A DNA stretch of 64,000 nucleotides from JACMLD01 sp039916305. GTDB lineage: Bacteria > Bacteroidota > Bacteroidia > Chitinophagales > Chitinophagaceae. The notes under the pieces were generated by a model. That model saw only the letters and a list, made by a program, of their open reading frames with translations, did not search any database and was not told where the DNA came from. Where the stretch lies: NCBI GenBank assembly GCA_039916305.1, contig JBDSLR010000024.1, positions 62,001 through 126,000 on the forward strand. Direction: 5' to 3'. Made by a program: the position numbers and the translations under genes. Positions 44,448 through 52,630 of the stretch are shown here, piece by piece (position 1 is the first letter of the stretch; each line of letters begins with the position of its first letter).

Positions 44448-47138
44448 TTATCGTCCGCTATCCTGTACCGCCTGTTTCAGATCGTGATTAAAATCTTTCT
44501 CTTTGATTAGTTGTTCAAGGCTAACCTGCATACGGTATTTCCAGTAATGCTTTGGATCGGCGGGTATATTTATTCTTTCGTCTGCCGGGTGCGGCCTGCG
44601 AAGTGTTTCACTCATGCCCAGCAAATCCTGCAGCTGAAATACACACCACATGGCGGGGGAATACAAATGCTGCAATACCACTGCCCGGTTTATCCATGGA
44701 TCGCAAAATGCGGGTGCATGGCCCCATTGGCCCAGTTCAAAATTAAAGAACTGCTGAATCATATTTCTGTCTTCCTCCCACCAGCCGCGGATAATACTCA
44801 TATCATGGGTAGATGGTGTAACCACCGACATGTAAGGCGCATCATTGGGATGGAAAAATGTTTTACCGAAGTCCTTTGGCATACGTTGAATCTCCAGGCT
44901 TAATATTCCCAGCTGCCGCATTACATCCGGTACAGAACGTGGCACCATGCCCAGGTCTTCACCACATACCAGCATATTGGTAGATGCTTTTAATATGGGC
45001 AATTTTTTCATGGCTTCCTGCTTCCAGAACCCATCCTGGCGGTCAAAGAAATAATTTATATAAAGGTCTTTTAATTGTTGCTGGGTATGCCATTCCAGGT
45101 GGCGGAATGAGGACGTAGTTTCCATAGCGAACCGGAAATGAAACTGGGTGCCGTTACTTCCTTCCTTCTCAAACAGTATAACATTAGAAATAAGATCAAA
45201 TAAACCCTGCTGTATTCGTCCATTGCTTTCGCCCGTCTCCATTGCAGCAAAGTGTTTTTCAACCTTGCGCTGGCTATCGAAATCTTCTTTCAGGTTATAC
45301 TGGCCGGTATTATCCGGCGTAACATACATTTCTTTTACAGTTGCAGCGTGTTCGCCAAAAATTTCTTCTAAAACAGCATCGGTAATAAAAGGCTGCGTAT
45401 AACGCTGGCGGATAAACCAGATATTTCGTTCGTTGAATTCATTCATGTATACAGGGGTATCCGGCGAGAAATGTCCCATAATCCCCTCCACTGCATCAAT
45501 GGGTATTGACCAGATGCGGAAAAAACCAAGAATGTGATCGATGCGGAACGCATCAAAATATTTACTCATTGCGTCAAAGCGCTGCTTCCACCAGGCATAC
45601 CCATCCTCTGCCATTTTCTGCCAGTTATAAGTAGGGAAACCCCAGTTTTGGCCTTTAACGGCAAAGCCATCGGGCGGAGCACCGGCCTGCAGGTGCATAT
45701 TGTACAGATCAGGATTTATCCACGCATCGCAACTATGGCGGCCGATGCCGATAGGGATATCGCCTTTTACAATAACGCCATTTTTACGCGCATAGTCGGT
45801 GGCGTTTTTCAATTGAATGTGCAGGTGGTACTGAATAAAATAATGCAGCGCTACTTCGTCGTAATGCCTTGCCCTCGGACCAACATATTTTTCAATGGCC
45901 AGCTTATTATAGCTGCTGTACATTTTCCACTGCGTATAATCACATGTGCCATTTTTGTCCCTCAGGTAACAAAAAGCCGCGTAAGGTATTAACCAGCTTT
46001 TATTGTTTGCAAAAAAATCCATAAAGCCCTCATCCGCCAGGAAATCTGCTTTTTGCAGGCTGTATAATTCTTTTAATGCTGATAGCTTATATTTTATCAC
46101 CTCTTCATAATCAAGGTCCGCAAGTTCATTCAACTGCTTTTGCTTTTTACGCAGTGATTTTGTGATATCCGCATTTTTCTTTCCGGCAACTGCCTCCAGG
46201 TTTATATATAAGGGGTGCAATGCAAAAGCAGAGATGGCAGAATAGGGGTAAGAATCGTTATTGGTAAATGTGGACGATGTATCATTCACCGGCAAAATTT
46301 GTATCAGGCGGAACTTTGTTTTCCTGGCCCAATCAGCCAGTAACTGAATATCTGCAAATTCGCCCGTTCCAGATCCGTTCTTGCTGCGCAGGCTGAACAC
46401 GGGAATGGCTACACCGGTTCCGCGCCAGAAATTATTGGGTAATTGCACAAAGCCATCATGTAAGATGGTTATTTTGTCTGCTGCATCGCCAAATAAAAAC
46501 CGGTTCTCACCCTGCTCAAAACGTACGAAGGCTTTTTCCTTAACGTTAAAGACCCCATATTTATAATACAACGGAAAAGCCTCTTTTGGGATGGTAAGCT
46601 TGGCCAGGTGCCAATTTCCTTCTTTTCCCATTAAAACAGGGTTAGCAGTGTCCCAGTCGCCCAATGCAGCTGTGCCCCCGCTTAAGCAAACCACTTCATT
46701 TTTCTGCAGCAGCGGAGCTTTTACTTTAAAAATATGGGTAAACCCTTTTACTGCTTTTGGCTTAAATCGCGTTTCATTTTCCGTCAGCAGGGTTTCCTGA
46801 AAGGGTGCAGTAAGAAAAGCATTTTCAAACTCACCTGTGTAATTCCATCGGTCTACCATCTGAATTTCGCCCGTCGCCGGCTTGCCCGGGTTTATTTCCC
46901 GGTCATTTCCCCACTCTGTCACCTTATGGCCATCTTTATATGAAAGTATGTATTTATAATGCACCGCGGTACCAGCTGGTATATCAACGTCTGCCGATAC
47001 CTGCCAGAAATCATTGTTTAACCATGTCATGGGTAATGCCGCTGCAGGATCATCATTTCCAAGTTCAGGAATACTGCCTGACACACTCAGCGACTCGCCT
47101 GTCTTTGTATGAAAACGGACATAAAAATGGAGCTTCAT
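44448..47138 (-). CDS. malQ: 4-alpha-glucanotransferase with two CBM20 domains (DPE2-like)
   Basis: This 896-residue cytoplasmic enzyme transfers alpha-1,4-glucan segments. Two starch-binding CBM20 modules occupy about residues 1-105 and 125-235 (LHFYVRFHTKTGESLSVSGS; FKVKAPLLQKNEVVCLSGG). The GH77 domain follows with VFSLRSKNGSGTGEFADIQ, the nucleophile Asp in DAFRIDHILGFF and the acid/base Glu in VCGEDLGMVPRS. This architecture matches the plant DPE2-type and Bacteroidota MalQ enzymes, longer than the E. coli enzyme. It should act on maltose or glycogen-derived maltodextrins. It is monocistronic. Confidence 0.93.
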   Translation of the reverse strand: MKLHFYVRFHTKTGESLSVSGSIPELGNDDPAAALPMTWLNNDFWQVSADVDIPAGTAVHYKYILSYKDGHKVTEWGNDREINPGKPATGEIQMVDRWNYTGEFENAFLTAPFQETLLTENETRFKPKAVKGFTHIFKVKAPLLQKNEVVCLSGGTAALGDWDTANPVLMGKEGNWHLAKLTIPKEAFPLYYKYGVFNVKEKAFVRFEQGENRFLFGDAADKITILHDGFVQLPNNFWRGTGVAIPVFSLRSKNGSGTGEFADIQLLADWARKTKFRLIQILPVNDTSSTFTNNDSYPYSAISAFALHPLYINLEAVAGKKNADITKSLRKKQKQLNELADLDYEEVIKYKLSALKELYSLQKADFLADEGFMDFFANNKSWLIPYAAFCYLRDKNGTCDYTQWKMYSSYNKLAIEKYVGPRARHYDEVALHYFIQYHLHIQLKNATDYARKNGVIVKGDIPIGIGRHSCDAWINPDLYNMHLQAGAPPDGFAVKGQNWGFPTYNWQKMAEDGYAWWKQRFDAMSKYFDAFRIDHILGFFRIWSIPIDAVEGIMGHFSPDTPVYMNEFNERNIWFIRQRYTQPFITDAVLEEIFGEHAATVKEMYVTPDNTGQYNLKEDFDSQRKVEKHFAAMETGESNGRIQQGLFDLISNVILFEKEGSNGTQFHFRFAMETTSSFRHLEWHTQQQLKDLYINYFFDRQDGFWKQEAMKKLPILKASTNMLVCGEDLGMVPRSVPDVMRQLGILSLEIQRMPKDFGKTFFHPNDAPYMSVVTPSTHDMSIIRGWWEEDRNMIQQFFNFELGQWGHAPAFCDPWINRAVVLQHLYSPAMWCVFQLQDLLGMSETLRRPHPADERINIPADPKHYWKYRMQVSLEQLIKEKDFNHDLKQAVQDSGR

Positions 47139-47162
47139 TGCGCTTTTAAATTTTGAGAAGAA

Positions 47163-47170
47163 CGAAAGTA
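47163..47170 (-). promoter_or_regulatory. Candidate -7 element of malQ
   Basis: Minus-strand TACTTTCG fits TANNTTTG with one change, and lies about 25 bases before the ATG. No clear -33 element is visible. Confidence 0.35.
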
Positions 47171-47266
47171 GGACAAAAACGGCTTTTGCGTATTTATTAC
47201 ACTATCAATAGGTTGAATAATTGCCTAAATGATGAAATTCTGGACTTTTGCCTTATTTTCGCACAA

Positions 47267-47431
47267 ATGAATAGCATGGAAACACAGAAAAAGAACACGG
47301 GATTATGGTGGATATTGTTTTTTGCATCTACAGTAGCTTTGGTTGCGGCAATTGTGCTGCATTGGGAGTGGCTGACCCTCATTCTTCCCTTTCAATGCAC
47401 TGCCTTTGTTAAAGGCATGGACATTATGTAA
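47267..47431 (+). CDS. Small one- or two-helix membrane protein
   Basis: The product is 54 residues from ATG 47267 (51 from the second ATG at 47276). It has one long hydrophobic stretch (LWWILFFASTVALVAAIVL) and a second (WLTLILPFQCTAFV) that ends in KGMDIM. It resembles a small conserved membrane protein of Bacteroidota as I recall it; no function is known. A terminator-like hairpin follows 28 bases later. A longer frame from 47153 is possible but has a basic, unlikely N-terminus. The malQ gene is divergent. Confidence 0.65.
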   Translation: MNSMETQKKNTGLWWILFFASTVALVAAIVLHWEWLTLILPFQCTAFVKGMDIM

Positions 47432-47458
47432 TTGCCTTATAACTAATCTCCTTCTTAT

Positions 47459-47498
47459 AAAAAGCCCCTGCCTGATTTACCCGGGCCAAGGGGTTTTT
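47459..47498 (+). terminator. Terminator of the small membrane protein gene
   Basis: A-rich AAAAA and CCCC pair with GGGG and TTTTT with one bulge, and five T follow. It lies 28 bases after the stop. Confidence 0.7.
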
Positions 47499-47652
47499 AT
47501 TTACCTGCCTGCACCCACAAACAGAAAAAGATAAATAGCATACAACCACCGGGTTTTCCGTATCATTCGTCTAAGTGTTTTCGCTTAACAAATGATTATG
47601 GTAATTTTACCTGAGGAAATAACTAAAAGACCCTAATTCCGACCCTACTTCC

Positions 47653-47850
47653 ATGAGAAGACGTTTTATTTTATACAAGATTAATGAGGTGCCTGGCGGT
47701 CGCGAATCAATCAGTTACCTGAAAGCATTCAAATTACATAAGCCGGTTTTTACACCCGTAAAATCAGAGGCACGGCGTTTTGGCCTGCTGCGGGCTATCT
47801 ATCTGGGCATCCGGTTTTCTTTGTCCACTGTGCCGGAGAGACTGGCTTAA
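47653..47850 (+). CDS. Possible small basic protein
   Basis: This 65-residue frame from ATG 47653 starts with RRRFILYKINEVPGG and is rich in Arg, Lys and Phe. I see no signal, membrane helix or family. It could be real or an accident of an open frame; codon use looks ordinary. There is no terminator directly after it. Confidence 0.3.
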   Translation: MRRRFILYKINEVPGGRESISYLKAFKLHKPVFTPVKSEARRFGLLRAIYLGIRFSLSTVPERLA

Positions 47851-48332
47851 ACAATCTTGTTCAGCGCTATACGAACCGCTTTCGTGACAAAAGACCGTTC
47901 CATTTATTCACCAGCGATGTTACCCCTGTTATTTTCCCATTGACAAAAAAAAAAATTCGCTGCTGCTTTAACCGGCATTGAAAGTCTCCTGAGTTTGTAG
48001 GGGTTGGCACCCTGGCCGGGGGTGTCGGTAAAATCTGTTCATTAATTGAATTGTAAAACTGGAAGATGGCTATTGGCGTGTTGCGCTAAGGCGAATAAGT
48101 GGTGCTAAAAGTTTGTGCCCCGCAATACGTAAAAAAATATTGATCATTCCTGGATAAGGTGACTCAATCAGATAAGCAGGTAACTAAACTGTTGATTTCA
48201 GCAGCCATCAATGAGCGCTTATTAAAAAATCTTCGTCAAGGGCTGTCACGTATGCATACTGCTGCAAAAAACACCGGTCACTTTTATGGCCGGTGTTTTA
48301 TATTGATGAGATAAGTTTTTTACGCTATTATA
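47851..48332. other. Gene-free stretch before the duplicated small proteins
   Basis: Only a weak hairpin (GGCACCC ... GGGTGTC, 48006-48026) and the terminator at 48267-48299 are visible. No frame on either strand is convincing. Confidence 0.45.
48267..48299 (-). terminator. Terminator of the first 77-residue protein
   Basis: A 13-bp stem built on AAAACACCGG and CCGGTGTTTT closes a 6-base loop, with T residues on the minus strand. The second copy's terminator at 48877-48907 has the same CACCGG core, so the terminators were duplicated with the genes. Confidence 0.85.
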
Positions 48333-48566
48333 TTAAAACGAAACATGCGTGAGCGATAAAGCAGTCTTTAGTTTTCTTTTTGAACTGCTGTTTGCGTACC
48401 GGCCTCTTCTTTGAATATTCCACAAATCGATTGCTTTAAAGGAAGCTGATTTATCAGCGCCTGTTATATGTAAGGTTGTAGCAATAGTTTCTTTTACCTC
48501 AGCAACCAATTGTTGCAACATAACAGGTTCCATTTGTACACGGGAACGAATAATTGGAGTGGTCAT
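48333..48566 (-). CDS. Small duplicated protein, copy 1 (77 residues)
   Basis: The product is 77 residues from ATG 48566, a longer frame being unlikely. It shares 53 of 77 positions with copy 2 (48935-49168), with an identical core SFKAIDLWNIQRRGRYANS and a shared RVQMEP ... LQQLVAEVKET N-terminal half. The middle and the last few residues vary. There is no signal peptide. The gene has a TTG-N20-TACTTTTG promoter and its own terminator, as copy 2 does. I know of no characterised family; sequences with an LWNIQR-like tail seem common in Bacteroidota but are uncharacterised to my knowledge. Confidence 0.72.
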   Translation of the reverse strand: MTTPIIRSRVQMEPVMLQQLVAEVKETIATTLHITGADKSASFKAIDLWNIQRRGRYANSSSKRKLKTALSLTHVSF

Positions 48567-48665
48567 AGTATTTGATTTTAGTTTTAAATTAAATATTCCT
48601 GGCAATAAACCAGGTTTAGGAGCTTGTAACATGTTTGTAAATATTAACCGCTCATTTTAATGACG

Positions 48666-48696
48666 CAAAAGTAATATGGATAAAAATCTGCTGCAA
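48666..48696 (-). promoter_or_regulatory. Promoter of copy 1
   Basis: On the minus strand, TTG is followed by exactly 20 bases and TACTTTTG, then CGTCA. The -7 element is a perfect TANNTTTG. The same arrangement, including GCTTG and the 20-base spacing, occurs at copy 2. Confidence 0.75.
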
Positions 48697-48876
48697 GCAA
48701 AAACACAACTAATACGCGTTCAAAAAATAGTAGTAAAACGAATTGACTATAAAACGATAAGGCTGGTATAGCGCTGATTTACAAACTGTTTTGAGAAATT
48801 TATTACGTTGGCTATCATACAAATCCCAAAAACTTGTTTCGGAAAAGCGGCACAGTCCGCCTCCGGATTGCCGCAA

Positions 48877-48907
48877 AAAAAACACCGGTCACGCAAGTGC
48901 CGGTGTT
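48877..48907 (-). terminator. Terminator of the second 77-residue protein
   Basis: AACACCGG pairs with CCGGTGTT, and an inner CAC/GTG stem closes a GCAA tetraloop. A T run follows on the minus strand. Confidence 0.83.
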
Positions 48908-48934
48908 CTCTATTTGTAAAAGAAATTTTCTGTT

Positions 48935-49168
48935 TTAGAATGCAACATGCGTCAATGATAAAGCAGCATTATTTTTTCTTTTTGTACCACTGTTGGCGTA
49001 CCGGCCTCTTCTCTGAATGTTCCATAAATCAATGGCTTTAAAAGACGTTGATTTAACGGTTTCAGGCATATTTACGCCTGTAGCTACGGTTTCTTTTACT
49101 TCAGCAACCAATTGTTGCAATAGGGTAGGTTCCATCTGCACACGAGATGACATAACATCACTGTTCAT
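48935..49168 (-). CDS. Small duplicated protein, copy 2 (77 residues)
   Basis: The product is 77 residues from ATG 49168. It is the paralogue of copy 1, with the same length and the same core (FKAIDLWNIQRRGRYANS, ending in ALSLTHVAF instead of ALSLTHVSF). It is basic towards the C-terminus and lacks a signal peptide. It lies about 370 bases from copy 1 in the same orientation, has its own promoter with the same spacing, a longer leader of about 135 bases with a short hairpin (49225-49238), and its own terminator. The gene next upstream (minus direction) is dnaK, 566 bases away. Confidence 0.72.
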   Translation of the reverse strand: MNSDVMSSRVQMEPTLLQQLVAEVKETVATGVNMPETVKSTSFKAIDLWNIQRRGRYANSGTKRKNNAALSLTHVAF

Positions 49169-49310
49169 AATATTTATTTTTTGTTTATACAATTTTATAG
49201 TTGAGCAACACGGGAAGAAAACACCTAAGATTTCTTAGTAAGAAGTGGCAAAGCCTTTTATCACCCTGTAGTAGTACGTACGAACTATTTATTTGCTCAA
49301 TTTGACGCTG

Positions 49311-49341
49311 CAAAAGTACGACGTCTGCAAATAACACACAA
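49311..49341 (-). promoter_or_regulatory. Promoter of copy 2
   Basis: On the minus strand, TTG, then exactly 20 bases, then TACTTTTG and a CAGCGTCAAATTGAGC-like start region. The spacing and -7 element are the same as at copy 1. Confidence 0.75.
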
Positions 49342-49669
49342 GCATAATATTATAAAATTTGTTAAACACCTGCTAACACAGCGCTCATTGAAAATAAAAT
49401 CTTTACCGTGGTAGAAATATGATTTACAGACCCTTAGCAGACATTTTTCCAGTTGGGCATCATGTTATAGTTCAAACTTGTTGCCTTCTGCGCATTTGAT
49501 CCGTGAATGATACATGCAGATACAGCGGATATGAGGGTGTTGTTTGCATACGATTAATGCTGGTTGAGCATGCATCCGCTTTAAGGTTTGTCCGCGCTTC
49601 GCATTATGCCTGACTACTGGTTAGCGAAAGATTAATGCAATGGGCGCTGCAAAGCAATTTACTTTAGTT

Positions 49670-49704
49670 AAAAAAAAATCCCCGCTTTAACAGCGGGGCC
49701 TTTT
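49670..49704 (-). terminator. Terminator of dnaK
   Basis: CCCCGCT pairs with AGCGGGG across a 5-base loop, with a T run on the minus strand and a T run on the plus side. It lies 30 bases after the dnaK stop. Confidence 0.88.
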
Positions 49705-49734
49705 TTAATGCTATATAATTTGATCTGCAAATAC

Positions 49735-51654
49735 TTACTTCACTTCTTCAAACTCAGCATCGGTAACATTCTCACCCGCGCCTGCATTTGATTGTGGTCC
49801 GCCTGCATTTGCGCCAGCTGTATCAGCACCCGGCTGTTCAGCCCCTGCACCCTGCGTAGCCTTATACATATCTTCACTGGCAGCTGTCCAGGCAGTATTC
49901 ATTTCTGCTGTTGCCGCATCTATGGCTGCAACATCCTGGCTTTTATGTGCTTCCTTCAGTTTAGTAAGCGCCGCTTCAATAGGTGCTTTCTTATCTGCCG
50001 GAATCTTATCACCGTATTCTTTTATCTGCTTTTCAGTCTGGAATACCAGGCTGTCAGCGGCATTTATCTTATCAACTTTTTCACGCTCTGCTTTATCAGT
50101 TGCCTCATTGGCCCTTGCTTCATTCTTCATCTTTTCAACTTCCTCTTTACTTAAACCACTACCTGCTTCAATGCGTATTTTTTGTTCCTTGCCAGTACCC
50201 TTATCTTTTGCAGTTACATGCAAAATACCATTGGCGTCAATATCAAAGATTACTTCTACCTGTGGTACACCACGTGGTGCAGGCGGAATACCATCCAGGT
50301 TAAATGTACCGAGGCTCTTGTTCTGGTTAGACATCGGACGCTCGCCCTGTAAAACATGTATCTGTACGCCGGGCTGGTTATCGCTGGCAGTAGAGAAGGT
50401 CTCCGATTTTTTAGTCGGTATGGTTGTATTGCTGTCAATCAGCCTTGTCATTACACCACCCATCGTTTCAATACCCAATGATAATGGCGTTACATCCAGC
50501 AACAGTACATCCTTGATCTCGCCTGCTAATACTGCACCCTGTATGGCAGCACCTACTGCTACTACTTCATCGGGGTTAACGCCTTTATTTGGTTTCTTAC
50601 CGAAGAATTTTTCTACAATTTCCTGCACTTTTGGAATACGGGTAGAACCTCCCACCAATATCACTTCATCAATTTGGGTAATACTTAAGCCAGCGTCTTT
50701 TAAAGCCTGCTCACAGGGTTTTAAGCAACGGGCAAACAATGTATCCGCAATTTTCTCAAACTGGGCACGGGAAAGTTTCTTTACAAGGTGTTTGGGCACA
50801 CCGTCAACCGCAGTAATATATGGCAGGTTGATTTCTGTTTCTGAAGAAGAACTCAGCTCTACCTTAGCCTTTTCAGACGCTTCTTTTAAGCGCTGCAAAG
50901 CCATCGGGTCTTTGCGAAGATCAATATTTTCCTCTCTTTTAAACTCTTCGGCCAGCCAATCCATAATTACTTTATCAAAGTCGTCTCCGCCCAGGTGCGT
51001 ATCACCATTGGTGCTTTTTACTTCAAACACGCCATCACCCAGTTCCAGTACAGAAATATCAAAAGTACCACCACCAAGGTCAAACACGGCTATTTTGTGG
51101 TCTTTACCACCTTTGTCAAGGCCATAAGCCAGCGCAGCGGCAGTGGGCTCATTTACAATACGGCGTACGTTTAAACCGGCAATTTCGCCTGCTTCTTTGG
51201 TAGCCTGCCTTTGGGCATCATTAAAATAAGCCGGCACAGTAATAACTGCATCAGTTACTTCAGCACCCAGGTAATCTTCAGCTGTTTTTTTCATTTTCTG
51301 CAAAATCATGGCAGAAATTTCCTGTGGCGTATATAAACGGCCATCTATGTCAATACGTACAGTATTATTGTCACCCTTTGCAACTTTATAACTCCAGTGG
51401 CTGATTTCTTCTGTTACCTCATTAAACTGGCGGCCCATAAAACGCTTTACACTGGTAATGGTGTTTTGTGGATTGGTAATGGCCTGGCGTTTTGCCGGGT
51501 CACCTACTTTACGCTCACCATTTTTAAGAAAAGCCACAACAGACGGGGTAGTACGCCTGCCTTCATCATTTGCAATGACCACTGGTTCATTGCCTTCCAT
51601 TACGGCTACGCAACTATTTGTGGTTCCTAAGTCAATTCCTATGATTTTTCCCAT
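49735..51654 (-). CDS. dnaK: Chaperone DnaK (Hsp70)
   Basis: This 639-residue Hsp70 has the full ATPase domain (IGIDLGTTNSCVAVMEG; VPAYFNDAQRQATKEAG; VFDLGGGTFDISVLEL; LVGGSTRIPKVQ), the linker LLLDVTPLSLGIET and a substrate-binding domain, with a Gly/Ala-rich acidic tail ending in NVTDAEFEEVK. It uses ATP to assist folding with DnaJ and GrpE in the cytoplasm. Neither partner is encoded next to it. A palindrome at 51678-51694, 24 bases upstream of the start, may be a regulator site. The terminator follows the stop directly. Confidence 0.98.
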   Translation of the reverse strand: MGKIIGIDLGTTNSCVAVMEGNEPVVIANDEGRRTTPSVVAFLKNGERKVGDPAKRQAITNPQNTITSVKRFMGRQFNEVTEEISHWSYKVAKGDNNTVRIDIDGRLYTPQEISAMILQKMKKTAEDYLGAEVTDAVITVPAYFNDAQRQATKEAGEIAGLNVRRIVNEPTAAALAYGLDKGGKDHKIAVFDLGGGTFDISVLELGDGVFEVKSTNGDTHLGGDDFDKVIMDWLAEEFKREENIDLRKDPMALQRLKEASEKAKVELSSSSETEINLPYITAVDGVPKHLVKKLSRAQFEKIADTLFARCLKPCEQALKDAGLSITQIDEVILVGGSTRIPKVQEIVEKFFGKKPNKGVNPDEVVAVGAAIQGAVLAGEIKDVLLLDVTPLSLGIETMGGVMTRLIDSNTTIPTKKSETFSTASDNQPGVQIHVLQGERPMSNQNKSLGTFNLDGIPPAPRGVPQVEVIFDIDANGILHVTAKDKGTGKEQKIRIEAGSGLSKEEVEKMKNEARANEATDKAEREKVDKINAADSLVFQTEKQIKEYGDKIPADKKAPIEAALTKLKEAHKSQDVAAIDAATAEMNTAWTAASEDMYKATQGAGAEQPGADTAGANAGGPQSNAGAGENVTDAEFEEVK

Positions 51655-51677
51655 ATTTGAAGAATTTAATGTTTACG

Positions 51678-51694
51678 AATGATTGTCAATCATT
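51678..51694. promoter_or_regulatory. Perfect palindrome upstream of dnaK
   Basis: AATGATTG and CAATCATT are exact inverted repeats around one base, 24 bases before the dnaK ATG. It is not the CIRCE element. It could be an operator in the dnaK leader. Confidence 0.5.
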
Positions 51695-51867
51695 ATGCCA
51701 TGCCATTTAAAGTGAAATATTGGCAGGACAATGGCATCCGACAGGCCATTTTGATAGTCCTTGCTGTTGAAAAACTGCCACAATCCCACCCCATACGCAT
51801 GGGTTGACAAACCAACGCTTGCCAGCGAAAGATTTCCCGCCAGTTTTGCACAGACACTATTATCTTA

Positions 51868-52356
51868 TTAATCTACGCCCGTGTCTTCTACCTTAAAAGT
51901 GAAATGCCGCTGGAGGAGATAACTGATGGTGACCACAACTACCGTGGAAACTACCTGGGAGAGAATGGCGTTTACATGACTGTATTCAACCAAAATTTTC
52001 AGCAGCAGGTAGTTGATAAACAGATTGGATACAAACACAAAAAAATAGCGGAACAATTGTATGCGGCCCCTGATATTTGAATCTACAAATACAACATACT
52101 TGTTTAAAAAAAACCCAACCGGGAAGCTGACAAGAAAAGATAATATCAGAGAAGCTATATGTGGCTTAAAAGCATAGAAGCCCAGGCTGAACACTTTTTC
52201 CCTGAACATAAATTTATAGCTGAAAGTATACAAAAGAAAGCCCAGGACCATATTAGCACCACCGCAGGAGGCGTAGCGAAAGGTTTGCAGCGGCAGCCAT
52301 TTTTTAAACGGCTGGTAAAAGAAATCTATTAAAGCGGTAACCTGGTTATGAACCAC
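51868..52356 (-). CDS. GtrA family membrane protein
   Basis: This 162-residue protein has four transmembrane helices and the GtrA family pattern: TFRYASCGGANMVLGFLLY, HIASLILSFLVSFPVGFFLNKYVVF and a final SYLLQRHFTF. GtrA proteins are thought to move undecaprenyl-phosphate-linked sugars across the inner membrane for surface polysaccharide modification. No glycosyltransferase partner is encoded beside it. It is divergent from argS. Confidence 0.9.
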   Translation of the reverse strand: MVHNQVTALIDFFYQPFKKWLPLQTFRYASCGGANMVLGFLLYTFSYKFMFREKVFSLGFYAFKPHIASLILSFLVSFPVGFFLNKYVVFVDSNIRGRIQLFRYFFVFVSNLFINYLLLKILVEYSHVNAILSQVVSTVVVVTISYLLQRHFTFKVEDTGVD

Positions 52357-52606
52357 ATCTGTTTTTTAGCTGCCGCGAAGATAATTATTGCCGGGCAATC
52401 TTTGCTCTAAATACTTAATTCGTTAACCATATATTAAAATGCCGGAAAAACTGAATAACCCATTATGACAGAACTGGCTAACAGTTTGTTTCAGCTGAAC
52501 GTTCACGCGATTGATACCTTATATAAAATGTTTAAACAGAGGATAATTAATGTATCCGTAAAATTTGACCTGGGTTCAGCCTTTAGGGGAGCAGGTGGTT
52601 TTTTCT

Positions 52607-52614
52607 TATTTTTG
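52607..52614 (+). promoter_or_regulatory. Candidate -7 element of argS
   Basis: TATTTTTG fits TANNTTTG and lies 17 bases before the ATG at 52631, so the argS leader would be short. It decides against a longer start at 52565. Confidence 0.5.
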
Positions 52615-52630
52615 CCGCCCAAACATTTAT

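Larger units (their letters stand above)
48567..48934. other. Region between the duplicated genes
   Basis: It holds the promoter and roughly 90-base leader of copy 1 and the terminator of copy 2. Otherwise it is AT-rich without coding character. Confidence 0.6.
49169..49734. other. Gene-free stretch between copy 2 and dnaK
   Basis: It contains the leader and promoter of copy 2, a perfect short inverted repeat (CTAAGA TT TCTTAG at 49225-49238) inside that leader, and the dnaK terminator at 49670-49704. The stretch between about 49345 and 49665 is without features. Confidence 0.55.

Noticed and set aside
48333..49168. The duplicated small proteins as RiPP precursors
   Set aside because: There are no maturases, transporters or leader-like GG or LS motifs nearby, and the conserved part is the C-terminal core rather than a leader, so a RiPP call is unsupported.
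49922..51127. A 401-codon open frame on the plus strand opposite dnaK
   Set aside because: It is the exact antisense of dnaK, which has complete Hsp70 motifs. Its protein is Ser/Thr/Pro-rich with no features, a usual artefact of a conserved GC-biased gene.
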